NCBI GenBank assembly: GCA_018873245.2
Contig: JAEMBT020000008.1
Coordinates: 9,545,172-9,609,171 of the forward strand
Direction of reading: 5' to 3'
From: Archegozetes longisetosus
Lineage: Eukaryota; Arthropoda; Arachnida; Sarcoptiformes; Trhypochthoniidae
DNA: 64,000 nucleotides
The position numbers and the translations under genes were made by a program. Shown one piece after another: positions 1 to 11,787 of this stretch (the first letter of the stretch is position 1; the number at the start of each line of letters is the position of its first letter). The notes below the pieces were generated by a model. That model was not told the origin of the DNA. It saw only the letters and a list, made by a program, of their open reading frames with translations, and made no database searches.

Positions 1-59
1 AATCATACAAATGGTTAGTGTTCTTCACTAATGGATTCGCAAATAAAGTTATTTCTTGC

Positions 60-640
60 CTGACAGCAATAATCACATTATTTTTTGAAAAGTTGATTTG
101 ATCTGCCTCCCTTTGATATTTTTTGTCAAGGACTGAGACAGATTTGATCTGACAGTAACCATAGTTGTGTCAGTACTACACATAACTCACAGATCATGTG
201 GTAATTTGGCTTGCTAGTGCTTTCACCCCATATTCGAGATTTGTTGAGTAAATAATGAGAAACATGTCCGACAGCCATAGAATACTTCATGAATGAAAAA
301 TTAGAAATTTATCAATTTTGAAGAATTTGTTTCATTGAGAATTAATGTCATACAGATCTGGTTCGAACTTCAAAATCAAAGCGCTTAGCAGACAACTAAG
401 ATTACTAACTTGTCCAAAGTTCCCAAATCAACATTAATTATATTCCTAATACTAATCTATTTGATTGCAGTCTTTATTTTATTAGATAAATATTAGAGAC
501 CAATCAGATTTAAATCAATTAGTTGACTGTACAAAATAACTTTCAGCTGTGATTTTCTTATATTTTTAGTAATCGTCACAAATATTAATAACAAAGTTTA
601 TGAAATTTGAACATATTTAAAGACTTTAAACGATAATTCT
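60..640 (+). repeat. Dispersed repeat, uninterrupted copy
   Basis: Seen by eye: this stretch is similar to 12095-12198 joined to 15336-15860. Both have a run resembling ttttttgaaaa, then ttgtcaa-gactgagacaga, a segment ending in cgagattt, and gaagaattt before a gagaat block. The copy near 12-15 kb is split by a transposon nest, so this copy serves as the uninterrupted version. No coding potential was recognised. Ends are approximate. Confidence 0.6.
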
Positions 641-808
641 ATAAAACTCACAAATATTTTTCACATTTGTCTACATATGAGTGAGTTTTTGCAAAATGTT
701 TACTTAAAAAAATTTGATACTTGCATTTCAATAAACACTTAACTGCTTTAAAAGAAAAGTTGATTAGTAATAGGCTATTACTTTGAGTTGATTTTGTTAT
801 CAAATCTG

Positions 809-1309
809 CTGTCCGTTTTTTTAAAAACTAAACGAAGATTTTAAAGTTAATACTTTATTGCTTTTGGAAATGTGAGTCAAAAGTGAAATCGTTTACTCAT
901 TCACTGAAATTTGAATGTTTCAAAATAAACCTTTAATAATGAATCATAATCTTACAAACATATTTCAGAACTGTAGTCCTACAAAGTACTTTAGACATGT
1001 AGAAATAAATTTGATTAAATTCTAAGAATAGTTGCATTGGTCGGCCCAGTTTTACCAAATTTTTCAAAAAATTCAGCCCTAACCTTATCACAAGATTTAG
1101 TTAATAAATGAGTTTTCAAAACAAAAATTCTTTCCTTTTTTTGAACATTATTTTTTATGATTAAAAGTGTTTTTAATTCAAAATCAAAGACTAAGTGATC
1201 AAATTTCGTTTTATGTTTCAAACTTACTCATTAGTAAGTTCTGATTCATGAGTAATTATAAAGAAAAACTGTTATAAGGATTTGAGTTTAGTTTTTTTTA
1301 AACGGACAG
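809..1309. mobile_element. Tc1/mariner-like MITE, diverged
   Basis: Terminal inverted repeats: CTGTCCGTTT followed by an A/T run and AAACTAAAC at the left, and the matching GTTTAG...AAACGGACAG at the right. The right end is followed by TA; the left is preceded by TG, perhaps a mutated TA. About 500 bp, with no open reading frame that resembles a transposase. The assignment rests on TIR shape and the half-preserved TA. Confidence 0.5.
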
Positions 1310-1860
1310 TATATTCTGAATGATAAAAGTTTATTTTAATTTGCTTATCGAACTTTTCTACAGAAACCGCATATTTTAAAGTTGTCAAATATTTGGTTAA
1401 ATTGTCTTCAAAATAACAAAATTTCATTAAGTTTATATATTTAAATTCATGTGTTTATACAATCGTTTCTTAGATTTACATAATTCAGAAGCTTTTAGAT
1501 CTGACGAGGGAAGTTCGGGACTATGTAATAATCGATTTCAAAAATATTTTTATGGCATAAATAACATGTCATATAAGGTATATAAGGTTCGAAAAGGTAT
1601 ATAAAAAAGGCTGACCGCTAGACACTTACGAGTTATGACCATTCAAAAAGTGATTTTCTACAAAGATTATATAAATAGATACTTCAAGTCAATTATAATA
1701 AATGGAACGTCGTAAAAGAGGTGACATCTAAAAATGGGTCATGTAACTAGGTAGTAAAGTTGAAGAGTTGAGGTCTTTTTGAATTGACGCATGTACATAT
1801 GCTTTGACTTTTTAAAGTTTATGCTTTGATTATTGTGTTTAATAGTGAAAATTTTGAAAA

Positions 1861-4800
1861 ATGTCTAAGTGTTGTGTACAAAATTGTACTAATTCAAAAT
1901 CAAATAATTCAAATTTAACATTTCACTCATTTCCAAAAGACCGCAACAGGTAAATAATTTCTTCTATAAAAGATTAATTATAATTTACTAATGGTCTATC
2001 CTCTCGGAATCACTTATACTGCTCAGGGGCCGAGAAGTGCGTAAAATTGGTGCAAAAAACCGCATGGAGCCCATGTACTCGATGGTGAGATCATTAATTT
2101 AATCTTTAGAGGAACCCTTCGTGGGCTTGCAGTCTTCCGATTACGAGTTCTTTTAACATTCTTCTTTTAAGTTCTATAGACGCGTTGTGCATAAGCATTT
2201 TTAAAACTCCAAACTCCTTGAAATATAAACTCAATTCTTTATATTTCTTCAAACTCTTAACTTTACGTCTTTTAACGTCTTTAATTTCTAGTTCTTTAAA
2301 CTCTAAACTCTGATTCTTTCAATCTCGAATCTGATTCTTTAAGCTTTGAATTCTGATTCTTTAAACTATAAACTCTGATTCTTTAAGCTTTGAATTCTGA
2401 TTCTTCAAACTTTAAACTTAAACTCTGATTCTTTAAACTTTAAATTCTAATTCTTTCAATTTTGAACTATTTAAATTTTGAGTCCTTTAAAATGTTCTTT
2501 TTAAAAATGAAATTAGATGTGAAATATTGGTTAAATTTGCTGATAATTCAACTCTTTCATCACAATTCGAAGCATCAAAGATTCCAAAATACCAGCGCAT
2601 CTGTGGAGCTCATTTTGAAGACAAAGAATTTAATAATCCATTTGATAAAAAAAGACTAAATCCCATGGCCATCCCAACTATTACATCTCAACAATTAGCA
2701 TCTACAGCTCTTACGAATATTCACTCTGACCATAATTACAGTTCTGTATTTTCAAAAGAAATCTCTGATACAGAAAGCCTACTTTTTCATGAAAATCCCC
2801 CTAATGAATCAATATCTGTTTCATTACCATCTATAACCTTACAAAAAGTCTCGAATCGTAAAAGAGGAAAATATTCCAAAATAATTCCATCTGATATTGC
2901 TGAAAAACTTAAGAATGCTAAGGCAACAGTTAGAAAATATAAATTTAGGTGAATATTAATAAATAACTTTATCTGATTATGCATGCCACTAATAACAACA
3001 CACAACATATAGGATCTCTCAATTGAAAAAGGCACGCCCGTGGACATTATCAGATTTCTTGGAGGCAGTAAACTCTATTCAACATCTTCTCAGTCCAATA
3101 GCAGCTGATTTCATTAAAAGTAAAAAGATATTTATTAGGCATTCCTTTACTAGTAAGCTATGATTGTATAATTTTAGGTCAATTCATTAACGCATTGAGT
3201 AAAGAAAAAGCTAATTCACAATGGACAACACCAATGAAGAATTTTTCATCCATTTTTCGACATCGCAGTCCAACAGCCTTTGGCTTTTTTCGCAAACATT
3301 TCTCAATGCCATCTGAATCTACTATTTCTCGTCATTTATCATATACAGTTAATTCACCAGGATTTCAACCATCTATCATATCAGCTATTAAACATTTAAG
3401 TTCGCGCATTAACGACATAGATCGTGATTTTGCATTAGTATGGGATGAAATAAGCTTACATACACATTTTCATTATAATCATCGCAAAGACATCATAGAA
3501 GGTTTTGTAGATTATGGTCATTTGAAACGTCGCCCAGTAGAAGCTACTGTTGCTCTTGTTTATTTCATCAGAAGCATAAAAGGTTCGTGGAAATTTCCCT
3601 TATGCTATATTTTCGCAAACAATTCTACACCATCTGAAGTTATGCACACATATTTACTGTCAATAATTGAACTACTCCATCAAAACGGCATTCGCATACG
3701 CATTACTGTTTGTGATATGGGTCCAAACAATCAATCACTTCTAAATAACATTCTAAAGGTTACACCTGAGAACCCATTTTTTACCATACACTTGAAAGTG
3801 GTGAAAAAGTTAAAGTGTTTGCTTCATGGGACACGCCTCATCTCATAAAATGCTTACGAAACAGCTTCATTAATTACAATATTAAATTCGCACCAAACAA
3901 AATTGCTCGTTGGTCAGATATCACATCATTTTATAAAGAAGATTCGATGCGTTGTCTACGATTATGTCCTAAACTTACAGATTCGCACTTTAACTTATCC
4001 AACTTCACTAAGCAGCGCGTAAAATACGCAACTCAAGTGCTAAGCCATTCAACATCAGCAGCATTGCTTACACATGTTTCACTCGGAAATGCTTCATCAC
4101 CCTCATATGTATACACAGCTGAATTTATCGATATAATAGACTCAATATTTGACTGCCTAAATAGTTCATCTCTCAGTAATAACAATGGAAAACCATATTC
4201 AACTGCTATACGACTAAAGAATGCACCTCATCAATTTCTCATGAACCACAGAAAATTCATAAAGGATCTCGAATACTACAGTGGCCATAAAAAAGTGCGC
4301 GATCCACCATATAAGAACGGACTTTTACTATCAATTAATTCCATACTTCAGCTTTTCGACGATTTATCATCTTCACAAGCTAAACATGATCATCTTCTCA
4401 CTCGCCACATTCAACAGGACTTTGCAGAAGCTTCATTTGGTGTCATGCGTGAGAAAGCTGGGTGCTCATCGACATTAACTGTTCAACAATTCACATCCGC
4501 ATTTAAATCACTTCTTGTTCACAACTTCGCATCTGCTTCAACTAAGACAAATTGTGAATGGAATGATGATTGTCTCCTGTCATATATATTTAACTCGCGA
4601 ACATTTAATTTAAATTTACAAAAAAGTTCTACATCAAACGTACACAATATAAACTTAATGACACTCCCATCAGAGCATCATCAATTATTTGATGATATAA
4701 TTACCAAAAATTCCAATTCATACATTTCTGGTTATATTTTACGTCGCATATTCACATCAACAGAATGTAGCTTATGTCAATCAGCTTTAGTTGAGACAAC

Positions 4801-5164
4801 AAACATCATTTTCCGTGAAGATACCATTTTCATTAATTTCAAGAAATATAATGATGATTCTAACCTTATTATTCCATCTCTTAAAACTCTAGAAACTATA
4901 ACATCGATCATAAATTTAATAAATGAAAATTTTGAAAAACTTATATTTCATTCACTTGTTAAAAATGAGTTGATGGATATTATTCATAAGAGCATTGACT
5001 TTAGTTTCATTCCATTGTGTCATAGAGAGAATATTTCTAAAAACATCACTTCATTACTATGCTGTATTTTGATTCGATTTCATGTAAAACTTAAAAATTT
5101 AGAAATTTCTAACAATAGTAAAGATAAGGGTAGACGTAAATTACAGAAAGTCTCACATAATTAA
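1861..5164 (+). pseudogene. THAP-domain P-element transposase, one frameshift
   Basis: Four exons fit well: 1861-1949, 2517-2948, 3013-3119 and 3178-5164, with GT-AG introns and matching phases. Exon 1 starts with a methionine and carries the first zinc pair (CCVQNC). Exon 2 supplies the second pair (ICGAHFED) and the AIPTI element, completing a C2CH THAP finger split by an intron. A coiled-coil stretch follows (EKLKNAKATVRKYKF). Exon 4 has the RNase-H-like core: LVWDEISLH and VCDMGPNNQ hold the two Asp residues; FAEASFG probably holds the Glu. Near 3796 the frame shifts by one base between FFTIH and the downstream SWDTPHLIKC. The remainder stays open to 5164, so the lesion is recent or an assembly error. 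Total size matches P transposases (about 850-900 residues). Confidence 0.9.
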
Positions 5165-5244
5165 TATCGTGTAATATATTTGAAAGTTTAATAAAAATAA
5201 ATTATTAAATTCAAATTATTAGAATTAATTTTTTTTTGCTTTAA

Positions 5245-5721
5245 CCCTTCGTCACAACTGTGGGGTAAAATGTTCCCAAGTTTGACTTTAAAAATCTCGC
5301 TAAAATCAACAGAATGTCGTCATTTCTTGAAAATTTAGCTATTCCTCAGTCATATATCTGACTATAAATCACAAAAATCCTGATTAATTTGGAATTATAA
5401 CTTTGTTTTAAAAAATTATTTTCTGGCAACATGTCTTTGTGAGGACAGAAATTCCCCCCTAATATCGCAGTGCTTTGTGTTTACTATATGTGTCGCAGCG
5501 CTGTAATGTCGCTACTAGCAATTGAACAGTTGATGACGCTGTAGCAGATAATAACTAGAATTAAATTAATTAATTAATGAAAACATTAAAAATAAGGACT
5601 AACTTTCATTCTGAAAACATTCCGGACTAACCTGGAACAGATATAAAGCGTGGAAGACGTGGGGTAACATTTTACTCCACAGTTAATTTTACGTTTTCAG
5701 AAGTTAAGTTGTGACGAAGGG
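5245..5721. mobile_element. piggyBac-type MITE
   Basis: Flanked by TTAA on both sides (5241-5244 and 5722-5725). Ends are CCCTTCGTCACAACT and AGTTGTGACGAAGGG, perfect inverted repeats. The 477-bp body has no transposase. TTAA duplication plus a CCCT start is the piggyBac signature. A second copy in opposite orientation lies at 57522-58587. It is inserted inside the P-element-like transposon and is therefore younger. Confidence 0.9.
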
Positions 5722-5934
5722 TTAATATACTTATTGAAAAGTTGATTTATCACTCCCTATTTGCACTTAATAATCCAAAATGATTTAATAAAAAATAAAT
5801 AAATGCTTTAATTAATCACTTTTAAGCCTTCATATTTATTCGAGTGTATACTGAAATTAATCAGATATACTTGTTATATGAAATTTATTTTTAAATAGTT
5901 TTAACACGCATAATGCAACGATTCTTTCAAATTA

Positions 5935-6012
5935 AAAAGTTAAGCAGTCGTGAAAGTGGTTCACAGCCTAAGGGAGACCTTATTCGAATCCAGCTTGTCC
6001 CAACTTTTTGCA
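5935..6012 (+). other. tRNA-like relic (weak)
   Basis: The stretch contains a B-box-like TATTCGAATCC and an A-box-like segment ahead of it, enclosed by an AAAAAGTT / AACTTTTT stem. It resembles a decayed tRNA or tRNA-derived SINE head inside the P-element. I cannot fold a full cloverleaf by eye, so it is not called a tRNA gene. Confidence 0.25.
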
Positions 6013-6164
6013 TTATTTTTAGCTTTTTTTCTCTTTTTAGCTAAACTCATATAATTTGTATTTTGCGCACACATGTTTTAAATGTATGACCCAACGTTAG
6101 AGGGCTGTAGAGGCTCGAAATTTCGTTCCGATTTTCCCCATTGAGTGAATACTCTATTCCTTTA

Positions 6165-6590
6165 CTCTATGATTTTCTATGGCTTATTACTATTGATTCC
6201 TATGTATTTTGCCTATCAAAATGTGCTCTAATTCAGTCAAATTATTCAGTGAATGGCAATAATATTGTTAACAATGAAAAACTTCAAATCAATTTGAATA
6301 AAAAAGATAATCTGAAATTTCATATCTTATTTCTTAAAAAATTTCTTTAGAAATCCATTGAATTTAAAAGACATGATAGATACGAAAAGTTAGAGCTATC
6401 GATATATAGAAACTTACTTTTAGATATGAAATTTCAGATAATCTTTTTATTTGTTCAAAATGTCTTGAAGTTTTCCATTGTTAACAATATTATTGCTATT
6501 CATTGAGTAATTTGACTGAATTAGAGTACATTTTGATAGGCAAAATACATAGGAATCAATAGTAATAAGCCATAGAAAATCAATTTTTGA
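6165..6590. repeat. Subterminal inverted repeat of the P-like element
   Basis: Arms at about 6165-6345 and 6420-6590 are inverted copies, for example tattactattgattcctat against ataggaatcaatagtaata. They flank a short centre and lie directly inside the right TIR, so the right end is a fold-back structure. Confidence 0.8.
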
Positions 6591-6716
6591 GTGGTCATAA
6601 CACGAAAGTGTCTAGCGGTCAGCCTTTTTATATACCTCTTCGAACATCATATGACACGTTATTTATGCCATAAAAATATTTTTGAAATCGGTTATTACAC
6701 AGTTTCGAACTTCCCT

Positions 6717-7840
6717 AGTGAGTATAAACTTCTATAGAAATTTATATAATTGCCTATTCGATTCTTTGCCGCTTCTCCACCTGTTCTTCGCCATTTATTA
6801 TAGCTTTTTAAAATTTTAGCACGTCTATAAACATTTAATTTGACTTCTTTTTCTTTATGTTTTGATCAATACTTTCAAAAATATTTACTATTTTTTCTAA
6901 TATTTGTATAAGTGATTTGACCTGAAGTTCATAATTAATTTAGTTTTTATACTAAAGCTTTAAAAGTTTCAGTTCAGCCTATGATTAGTAGATTTATAAC
7001 GATTTCTGATAAGTGACTTAACATGTTTTTAGAAATCTTTCCAACAAATATTATTTAAGTAAACTTCTTGCAAAAACTCATTCATACATTAAAGGGCTAA
7101 ATGAGATTTATGTTACAGAGTCCCTACGAGAACACATTCTTAACTTTTAAACCCCAAAACGCTAAAACAGTCGAAATGGCCCAAAAATTACTTAAACTGT
7201 TATATTTATTATTTGACAATTTTAATATTCAAAATATTGATGGTCGTTTCAAATGACTAAATAAGTAATTTCGAACTGTCAATTATATATAATGTTAATT
7301 TAAATTGTGTTTAAAGTTAATCTTAAAGTTAATATTTGAGTTTAGGTCATAAAATCAGATATTAAATTGATTTTCATTGAAATCTTGGGAACAAATTATG
7401 TCGAAGATGACATAATAATAGCAATACTTAACCAGATAAATGTCATGAATCCTATCCTTTACTATTGTATACTATTTTAGAACCTAGACTCATCTGTCAA
7501 AAGCGCGTTATTTTATGAAGAAATGAATAGTCATATATAGTGATAGACATCAGCTCAGTTACCCTGAGCTTGAGCTGAGCTGATGTCTAACTCTAGTCAT
7601 ATAAATGGTTTGATGAGTTGAATTTTTGGGGAGTGTAAAGATTCATAAAATGTTTTGAAATAGAATATTAATTGTAATAAAAGTATCTCAAATACAATAA
7701 CTTTCTCTCAAATTACGAGTTATTGAGTCTTCTACACAGAATCGATGGGTGAGTCAAAAGATTCTAATTTACAAACAATTCTAATTGAACAAATCTTTAG
7801 TATAAAACGTTTTATCGTTTAAGAGTTTACATAACTTTTA
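6717..7840. other. Non-coding stretch with one hairpin
   Basis: No gene recognised. A 15-bp-arm palindrome lies at 7544-7589 (tagacatcagctcag ... ctgagctgatgtcta), GAGC-rich like the subterminal repeats of the hAT element at 29593. The rest is AT-rich sequence with no clear homology to other parts of the window. Confidence 0.5.
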
Positions 7841-8060
7841 ACTAAAAATAGATAGTCTATCGAAAGAAACTTGAAATTGAACATGATCTGTATTTAGCAC
7901 ATTATCGCGTTAAGCAATGTAAAAACTGATCAAATTATTAAGTTTTATATGAAAGATAAAAGATTTTAGATTAAGTTTTGAGAACTTTTCTTATAATTTA
8001 TAATTATCTAGCACTAAATTGAAGAATGGATATTTAGAGTCTGGTTATTTTTTATTTTAA

Positions 8061-9040
8061 GGTCAAACTTTCTAATGTGCGTGGTTTCGCAAGATATTTT
8101 GATAGGGACCATATCAAAACTGAATGAGGTAGACAATCTGAGTCCATTTCATTGAATAAAAATTAGTAAGTCAAACACTAGCTTTTTCGAAGGCTTCAAG
8201 TCTATCAAGATAAGATTTGAGATCTTGAAACAATTCGATTCGATTTTCGAGGCTGTAGAGAGCATCTTCAGTAAGTCAACGAAAGTGAGTGCAGAAAGCG
8301 ATCTGCTCCAGTTTCAGGTAGTATTTTTACTTTAACCTTATCTTTTATAATCGCTCGAGTATGTCTCGTAGATTAAAATGTGCACGGATACCGGGTGGAA
8401 CAATACTATCCAAGTAGCCAATTTGATTCTCGATAATTCGTTCAGTTGCTTTAGCTTTCATGCGCAGGATTATATTGTGAGTATAAGAGACATCTTCACC
8501 TCAAAACACTATCTGGTAATTTCAAAAATTAGCATCGATCTTGAAAATAGTTACTCAAAAATTTGTTCCATCACTACTTTGCTCAGATTCTTTAACTAAC
8601 TACAATTACATTGACCATAAACATTACGAAAATACTAATCCAAGTCTGATTTCGCACCAATTCACAATAGCACTAACTTTCTTCAATGTTTTCCTTGATC
8701 ACAGCCTAAACGCGGTCGTCTCGGTTGTTGGGCTTACGAATGACCCAAACAAAATCATTGGAAAGTACCTCGTGAAGAAAATCACTTTCTTACCAATCCA
8801 AGGTGATTTGCAAAGCTCAAGTCTGTCTTTAATATAAGTCAGTGTTTTGCGTGGCTTGGCGATAACATGAATGAGTTTTATCTCTTCTTTTAACGAAATC
8901 GTCTAATAGTTTAGTATGAAACTGATTTATCTTTCCTCGAGGATTTCCAGAGCAAAAAGATTGTTACTATTTCCGTCTATTACTCGTAGCTGTCACAATT
9001 TGTTTGTTCTCTTGAGACAAAGAACGTTGCCGAACCCTGT
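8061..9040 (-). pseudogene. Tc1/mariner-like transposase relic, copy 1
   Basis: Homologous along its length to 16860-17830, in the same orientation; shared phrases include gatattttgatagg, ttgctttagctttcat and gtctgtctttaatata. Minus-strand frames, broken by stops and shifts, give fragments in Tc1 transposase order: a basic TRQRSLSQENKQIV helix region, then IKDRL...WIGKKVIFF resembling the first catalytic block, then NDFVWVIRKPNNRDDRV. No TIRs were found. The family assignment is inference from these fragments; that the two segments are diverged copies is directly visible. Confidence 0.45.
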
Positions 9041-9201
9041 CTATCATATATTTTTAAATATATGATAACATATTTAATCACGATGTAAAATGTAATATTT
9101 TGGTAGGGACCCACCCTCCGCCCCCACCGGACTCCCCATTTTAGTCGCCGCCGAGCTTACTCTTGTTCCTCCAATTCCAGGCAGATATCATTCAGAAATT
9201 C

Positions 9202-9351
9202 TCATCGGGACTGATCATCAAATTGGGTACCGCTGGAAGACCCAATTTGACGCTGTTCGTTGTCCGCCATCCCAGTAGCATGTTGAGGAACCACAGGAGC
9301 CTTGGGGGCCGACTCCCTGTAGACCGTAGCGTTTTCACTATGTGAAGACAT
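9202..9351 (-). CDS. Short ORF in a GC-rich patch, unidentified
   Basis: A 49-codon ORF (starting MSSHSENATVYRES) in a patch at about 9105-9350 that is far richer in G and C than its surroundings. The predicted peptide is polar and low in hydrophobics. It could be the first exon of a gene or a gag-like remnant of a retroelement. No family recognised. The base composition is the reason to list it. Confidence 0.3.
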   Translation of the reverse strand: MSSHSENATVYRESAPKAPVVPQHATGMADNEQRQIGSSSGTQFDDQSR

Positions 9352-9760
9352 GTTGACGGTTTTTTATATTATTCAAGCTGAACATTATATTTTTTATAAA
9401 TTCACTTTTAAACGGATCTATATGTATGTTTTAAGGCTGAATCCGAATATCAAATCAAAAATTTTCTATATCGAATAGTTTTCGAGATATTCGAATTTTG
9501 TGTCGAATTTTTCGATTTTTGAATATATGATCTGTTAATGTAATGTTCCTTGCTTAAGACTATTTTTTCAAAGTTTTTATTTTTGTCATTAGAGCCCAAC
9601 TTCGGTCATTATATGTCTCAAACTTTTAATTTCAAGTTTTAATATTTCGATAATAACCACAAAAAATTTTGGCCAATTCTTATCATATATTCGAATCATT
9701 TTATTCGCGACACGTTTAAGACAAATCATTAAATTTTTTGTCTAATTTTCTCCTAATCAT

Positions 9761-10960
9761 AGAAACCAAAGATAAAAGCATTCACTTAATACAAAGAACA
9801 AATATTGAACTCAACTCTTCTCTGAACTCAAGACGTAGAAATAAAAGTACAGTTAAGAGATTGAAGACAATAATCGATTCAACAGAAATTGAATTCAGTG
9901 ATAACACAAATGAACTGAAACTAACACTAAATCAGTTGAAAGCGTTGCGTGAATTTCATCCGCCGATTGATATCATGCCTAATGGAAATGTTGGCACGCC
10001 TTCAACGGTTTTATTTGCAATTGGTAAGAGAATGTCGATTACCGGCAGCTATTATTTCAAAGTTGGATCTCGAATTCCCGAAATCGATGCGTAAAAGAAT
10101 TTATTCGAGCGTTCAATACAATTAAGGTTCGAATAAAATGTCAGAAAATAAATCTAAATGTGATGAACCAATTAATAATGATTTAGAATTAGTTAAAATT
10201 GGAAAAGGACATATAATTAATGTTAATTTTGTAAAATTAAGTAATAGTTATGTAGATAAAGATATTAGGAGTAAAACGTTTAAGAAAAGTGATGGTAATA
10301 AGAGTAGCGATGGTTCAGATGAAGATGAAGAATGGGATAGATATGAGTCACTACACGATGATGTGACAACAGGAGAGGACTAAAGAGAGATCGTTTGAAG
10401 AAGAAGTTGAGCTTCAGTGGGAAAAAGGTGGGTCTGGGCTTGTTTTCTATACTGACGCGCAGTTTTGGGACTTGAGTGACAATAAGGGAGACTTCGATGA
10501 AAAAACTGCTGATGACTGGGATCTCGATATGAGTCTGTATCGCAAAAGTCAATCATTCGCTGATAACGATACCATTCATTTGATGGCAATCAGAGATCAG
10601 ATAAAGTTAAGGAAAGGAAAGAGAAAATCAGATAAATTTAAAGTTAATTCTGTTTATGATAACAGGTATGAAATCAACAGTTTTGAGCTTATTTTAGGTT
10701 ATTTTATCTGATTAAAATTTTTTCATTTTGCCAGTGATTCACAAATTGGTTATTTTGAGAGACACACGAAAGGCATCGGAAGACAGGTAATGGAACGTCA
10801 GGGCTGGAAAAGTGGTTCAGGTTTGGGAAAATGTTTTAATGGAATAGCGGAACTGATCCCTGAATGCGGGCAATTGCCATCAGATAAAAGAGGTTTGGGT
10901 TATAGAGGAGAAAACCTTCAATCTTTTCAGTTTTTAAAAGCTGATGACAACAAATCTTAA
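9761..10960 (+). pseudogene. GPATCH3: GPATCH3 homologue, 3' part, with lesions
   Basis: The reading order matches G-patch domain protein 3, a nuclear RNA-associated protein. First comes the HPP...MPNGNVGTP block (about 9955-9999), then the CRLPAAIISKL...EFPKS block, then an acidic WDRYESLHDDVT segment, the very conserved EKGGSGLVFYTDAQFWD and TADDWDLDMS, and finally a C-terminal G-patch (KGIGRQVMERQGWKSGSGLG). A good intron lies at 10666-10734 (GT-AG, 69 bp), so this is not a processed copy. Lesions: a frame change near 10018, a TAA near 10114 and a frame change near 10369. The N-terminal part is not visible upstream. The stop at 10958 and an AATAAA-like site near 11080 close the gene. Either a decaying gene or several assembly errors. 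Confidence 0.85.
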
Positions 10961-11111
10961 AACTATTTAAATTACTGTATATTTATGTAAATAAGTATTT
11001 AGTTATGAACTGTTTTGAAAAATAGTTTTTGATTAACTGTTTATTAACCGTAAATTGTACAAAAGCATTGATTACATAATAAATGATTTCTATTTCTATT
11101 TTTGTTACTTA

Positions 11112-11787
11112 CAATGGAACGTGCGATATTGATAACTGAATCTCCGTGTTCCGATAGTTTTATAAAATGTTAGGCTCATAATTAACACGTTTATTCTATA
11201 ATTGCATTCAAATGGCCATTCCATTAAATTAATTAATTAAATTAGGATAATTCATACCTGGATCATTTCGTACCAGTATACTTAAGACGTTTCGAGTCAA
11301 TTATCTATTTTTTTGTCAACTTTTTTGTAATAAAGTGTAAAGTTTTATGCATTTTTTGCAGTTTACTAGTTTTAGAATTAAACTGAAATTATGGTAAAAA
11401 GTTTCATATGAATTCTCAGGTTGTAGTATTTTAAGACATAATTATTATACTACCGAATCGAAGTTTATATTTTGAAACTGCAAAAAATGCATAAAACTTT
11501 ACACTTTATTACAAAAAAGTTGACAAAAAAATAGATAATCCTTGGACTCGAAACCAGGGTCTTAAGTATGAGACTCCTGTAATATTGCAATGCGCCACCG
11601 TAAGGAACTTACTAGGAAATGATCCTATTTTGGTATGAATTATCCTTAATTTTAATTAATTAATTTAATGATGATGGAATGGCCATTTGAATGCAATTAT
11701 AGAATAAACGTGTTAATTATGAGCCTAACATTTTATAAAAACTATCGGAACACGGAGATTCAGTTATCAATATCGCACGTTCCATTG
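11112..11787. mobile_element. Fold-back MITE with TTA duplication (Harbinger-like)
   Basis: Inverted arms begin CAATGGAACGTGCGATATTG and run for about 170 bp, then continue with weaker pairing almost to the centre. TTA flanks both ends (11109-11111 and 11788-11790). TTA duplications are characteristic of PIF/Harbinger elements. No transposase is present. The arms carry a tRNA-like sequence, better preserved in the right arm (11540-11605). Confidence 0.8.
11540..11605 (-). other. tRNA-like sequence in the MITE arm
   Basis: On the minus strand the order resembles a tRNA: a GGTGGCGCA D-arm-like piece, an anticodon-like loop with GTCTCATACTT (CAT), and a T-arm TGGTTTCGAGTCC. Spacing is irregular between D-arm and anticodon arm, so it is probably a tRNA-derived relic and not a working gene. 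The left arm holds a more decayed inverted copy near 11255-11310. Confidence 0.45.

Larger units (their letters stand above)
1507..6716 (+). mobile_element. P-element-like transposon (about 5.2 kb)
   Basis: Long imperfect terminal inverted repeats run inward from AGGGAAGTTCG at 1507 and its complement ending at 6716. They share the blocks aaaaatatttttatggcata and ggctgaccgctagacac over about 130-160 bp. Between them lies a THAP-type transposase gene on the plus strand. No convincing 8-bp target duplication remains (left flank atctgacg, right flank agtgagta). The right end also folds back on itself (6165-6590). A piggyBac-type MITE at 5245-5721 lies between the transposase stop and the right TIR. 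A fragment of the same terminal region occurs at 12782-13001, so the family is repeated in this genome. Confidence 0.88.

Noticed and set aside
5935-6012. Possible functional tRNA
   Set aside because: B-box-like sequence is present but a cloverleaf cannot be completed; kept only as a weak relic.
8378-8837. Two plus-strand frames of 73 and 98 codons
   Set aside because: The region is a diverged copy of 16860-17830 and its transposase-like fragments read on the minus strand.
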